A stretch of 64,000 bases of DNA, taken from NCBI RefSeq assembly GCF_007003975.1, contig NZ_VFTC01000016.1:62001-126000 (forward strand), written 5' to 3'. This document shows, piece by piece, positions 63,274-64,000 of this stretch. Within the stretch, counting starts at the first letter, position 1, and every line of letters begins with the position of its first letter. The DNA comes from Mesorhizobium sp. WSM4306. Lineage in GTDB: Bacteria; Pseudomonadota; Alphaproteobacteria; Rhizobiales; Rhizobiaceae. A model generated the notes under the pieces. That model worked only from the letters and a program-made list of their open reading frames with translations. It was not told the DNA's origin and searched no databases. The position numbers and the translations under genes are program-made.

Positions 63274-63304
63274 GGCCAGCGCTTTTATATAAGGATTGCC
63301 GGCC

Positions 63305-64000
63305 ATGGACGGACTGATGAAGGGCAAGCGCGGGCTTGTCATGGGCGTCGCCAACGATCATTCGATCGCCTGGGGCATCGCCAGGAAATTGTCCGAACAT
63401 GGGGCGGAGCTCGCCTTCACCTATCAGGGCGATGCCTTCGGACGCCGCGTCAAGCCGCTCGCCGAAAAGCTCGGGGCGTCGCTGGTCGTGCCCTGCGACG
63501 TCGAGGACAGCGCATCAGTCGCGGCCACCTTCGAGACGCTCGGCAAGGAATGGGGCGGACTCGACTTCGTCGTCCACGCCATCGGCTTTTCCGACAAGAA
63601 CGAGCTCAAGGGGCTCTACGCCGACACCAGCCGAGACAATTTCGTCCGCACCATGGTCATCTCCTGCTATTCGTTCACCGAGATTGCTCGCCATGCCGCC
63701 CCGCTGATGAGCGATGGCGGCGCGATGATCACGCTGACCTATGCCGGCTCCGTCCGCGTGATGCCGAACTACAACGTTATGGGCGTCGCCAAGGCCGGGC
63801 TCGAGGCCAGCGTGCGCTATCTCGCCAATGATTACGGCCCGCGCGGCATCAGGGTGAACGGCATATCGGCGGGACCCGTCCGCACGCTGGCCGGCGCAGG
63901 GATTTCGGACGCCCGCCACATGTATTCCTACCAGCAGCGCAACTCGCCGCTGCGCCGCACCGTGACAATCGATGAGGTCGGCGGCTCGGCGCTCTATCTT
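63305..64000 (+). CDS. fabI: Enoyl-ACP reductase FabI (5' part)
   Basis: Open to the window edge; 232 residues are visible of about 270. NAD-dependent last step of fatty-acid elongation and the target of triclosan-like inhibitors. Atypical short-chain-dehydrogenase motifs: GVANDHSIAWGIA (14-26), Tyr146 in TYAGS, Tyr156 in PNYNVMGVAKA and Lys163, identical in numbering to E. coli FabI. Starts 31 bp after fabB. Confidence 0.95.
   Translation, partial: MDGLMKGKRGLVMGVANDHSIAWGIARKLSEHGAELAFTYQGDAFGRRVKPLAEKLGASLVVPCDVEDSASVAATFETLGKEWGGLDFVVHAIGFSDKNELKGLYADTSRDNFVRTMVISCYSFTEIARHAAPLMSDGGAMITLTYAGSVRVMPNYNVMGVAKAGLEASVRYLANDYGPRGIRVNGISAGPVRTLAGAGISDARHMYSYQQRNSPLRRTVTIDEVGGSALYL

Overview
The window is GC-rich chromosomal DNA from a rhizobial alphaproteobacterium, most likely Mesorhizobium or a close relative. 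The basis is gene content and order: class I LysK, an Irr-type Fur regulator divergent from fabA-fabB-fabI, rpsT next to dnaA, a cpa/tad pilus cluster, a ligase-associated Lhr/PdeM pair, and several short palindromic repeats of the kind scattered through rhizobial chromosomes. It reads as core chromosome with small mobile repeats. I see no prophage, IS transposase, CRISPR array, rRNA or tRNA.

Layout. 1-2.4 kb: 3' end of lysK, overlapped convergently by a membrane-anchored nuclease-fold gene that is coupled to a LexA/CI-like (HTH plus S24) regulator with a perfect palindromic operator. 2.4-11 kb: a small conserved protein, then a leftward beta-oxidation operon (two acyl-CoA dehydrogenases, thiolase, hydratase/dehydrogenase) whose last gene, a thioesterase, is broken by a palindromic repeat insertion and a frameshift. 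A MerR regulator lies upstream, with LiuR-like operators before both the operon and itself. 11.4-18.7 kb: a giant PodJ-like Sel1/peptidoglycan-binding membrane protein, a TauE/SafE exporter coupled to a TIGR02186-type protein, and an Hsp70-like protein. 18.7-24.5 kb: a LysR regulator divergent from a probable cytoplasmic sulfite dehydrogenase operon (soeABC-like). 24.5-32.8 kb: a LysR/quinone reductase divergent pair, pdeM-lhr, an NlpC/P60 hydrolase with a MarR regulator, and an M17 aminopeptidase. 33-45.3 kb: a Tad (Flp) pilus locus with tadD, tadC, tadB, cpaF, cpaE, cpaD, cpaC, cpaB, cpaA, a 59-residue Flp pilin, an isolated secretin N-domain protein and two TadE-type minor pilins. 45.3-50 kb: a PhnD-like binding protein, deoB, mutM, an enoyl-CoA hydratase and rpsT. 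50-58 kb: dnaA with an upstream region carrying DnaA-box-like and GANTC sites, dnaN, recF, a MoeB/ThiF protein, a GNAT and a two-subunit aconitase X. 58-64 kb: a 2-hydroxyacid dehydrogenase, an SH3 protein, an atypical methyltransferase, irr, fabA, fabB and the start of fabI.

Functional themes: fatty-acid turnover (beta-oxidation on one side, unsaturated fatty-acid synthesis on the other), envelope and surface structures (PodJ-like protein, Tad pilus, NlpC/P60), sulfur oxidation (soeABC-like, TauE) and replication initiation and repair. The most notable non-coding signals are at least six short palindromic repeat elements, one inside a gene and one supplying the C-terminus of a LysR protein, plus several candidate operators and CtrA-like motifs upstream of the PodJ-like and Tad genes. 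I did not find a clearly undescribed multi-gene system.
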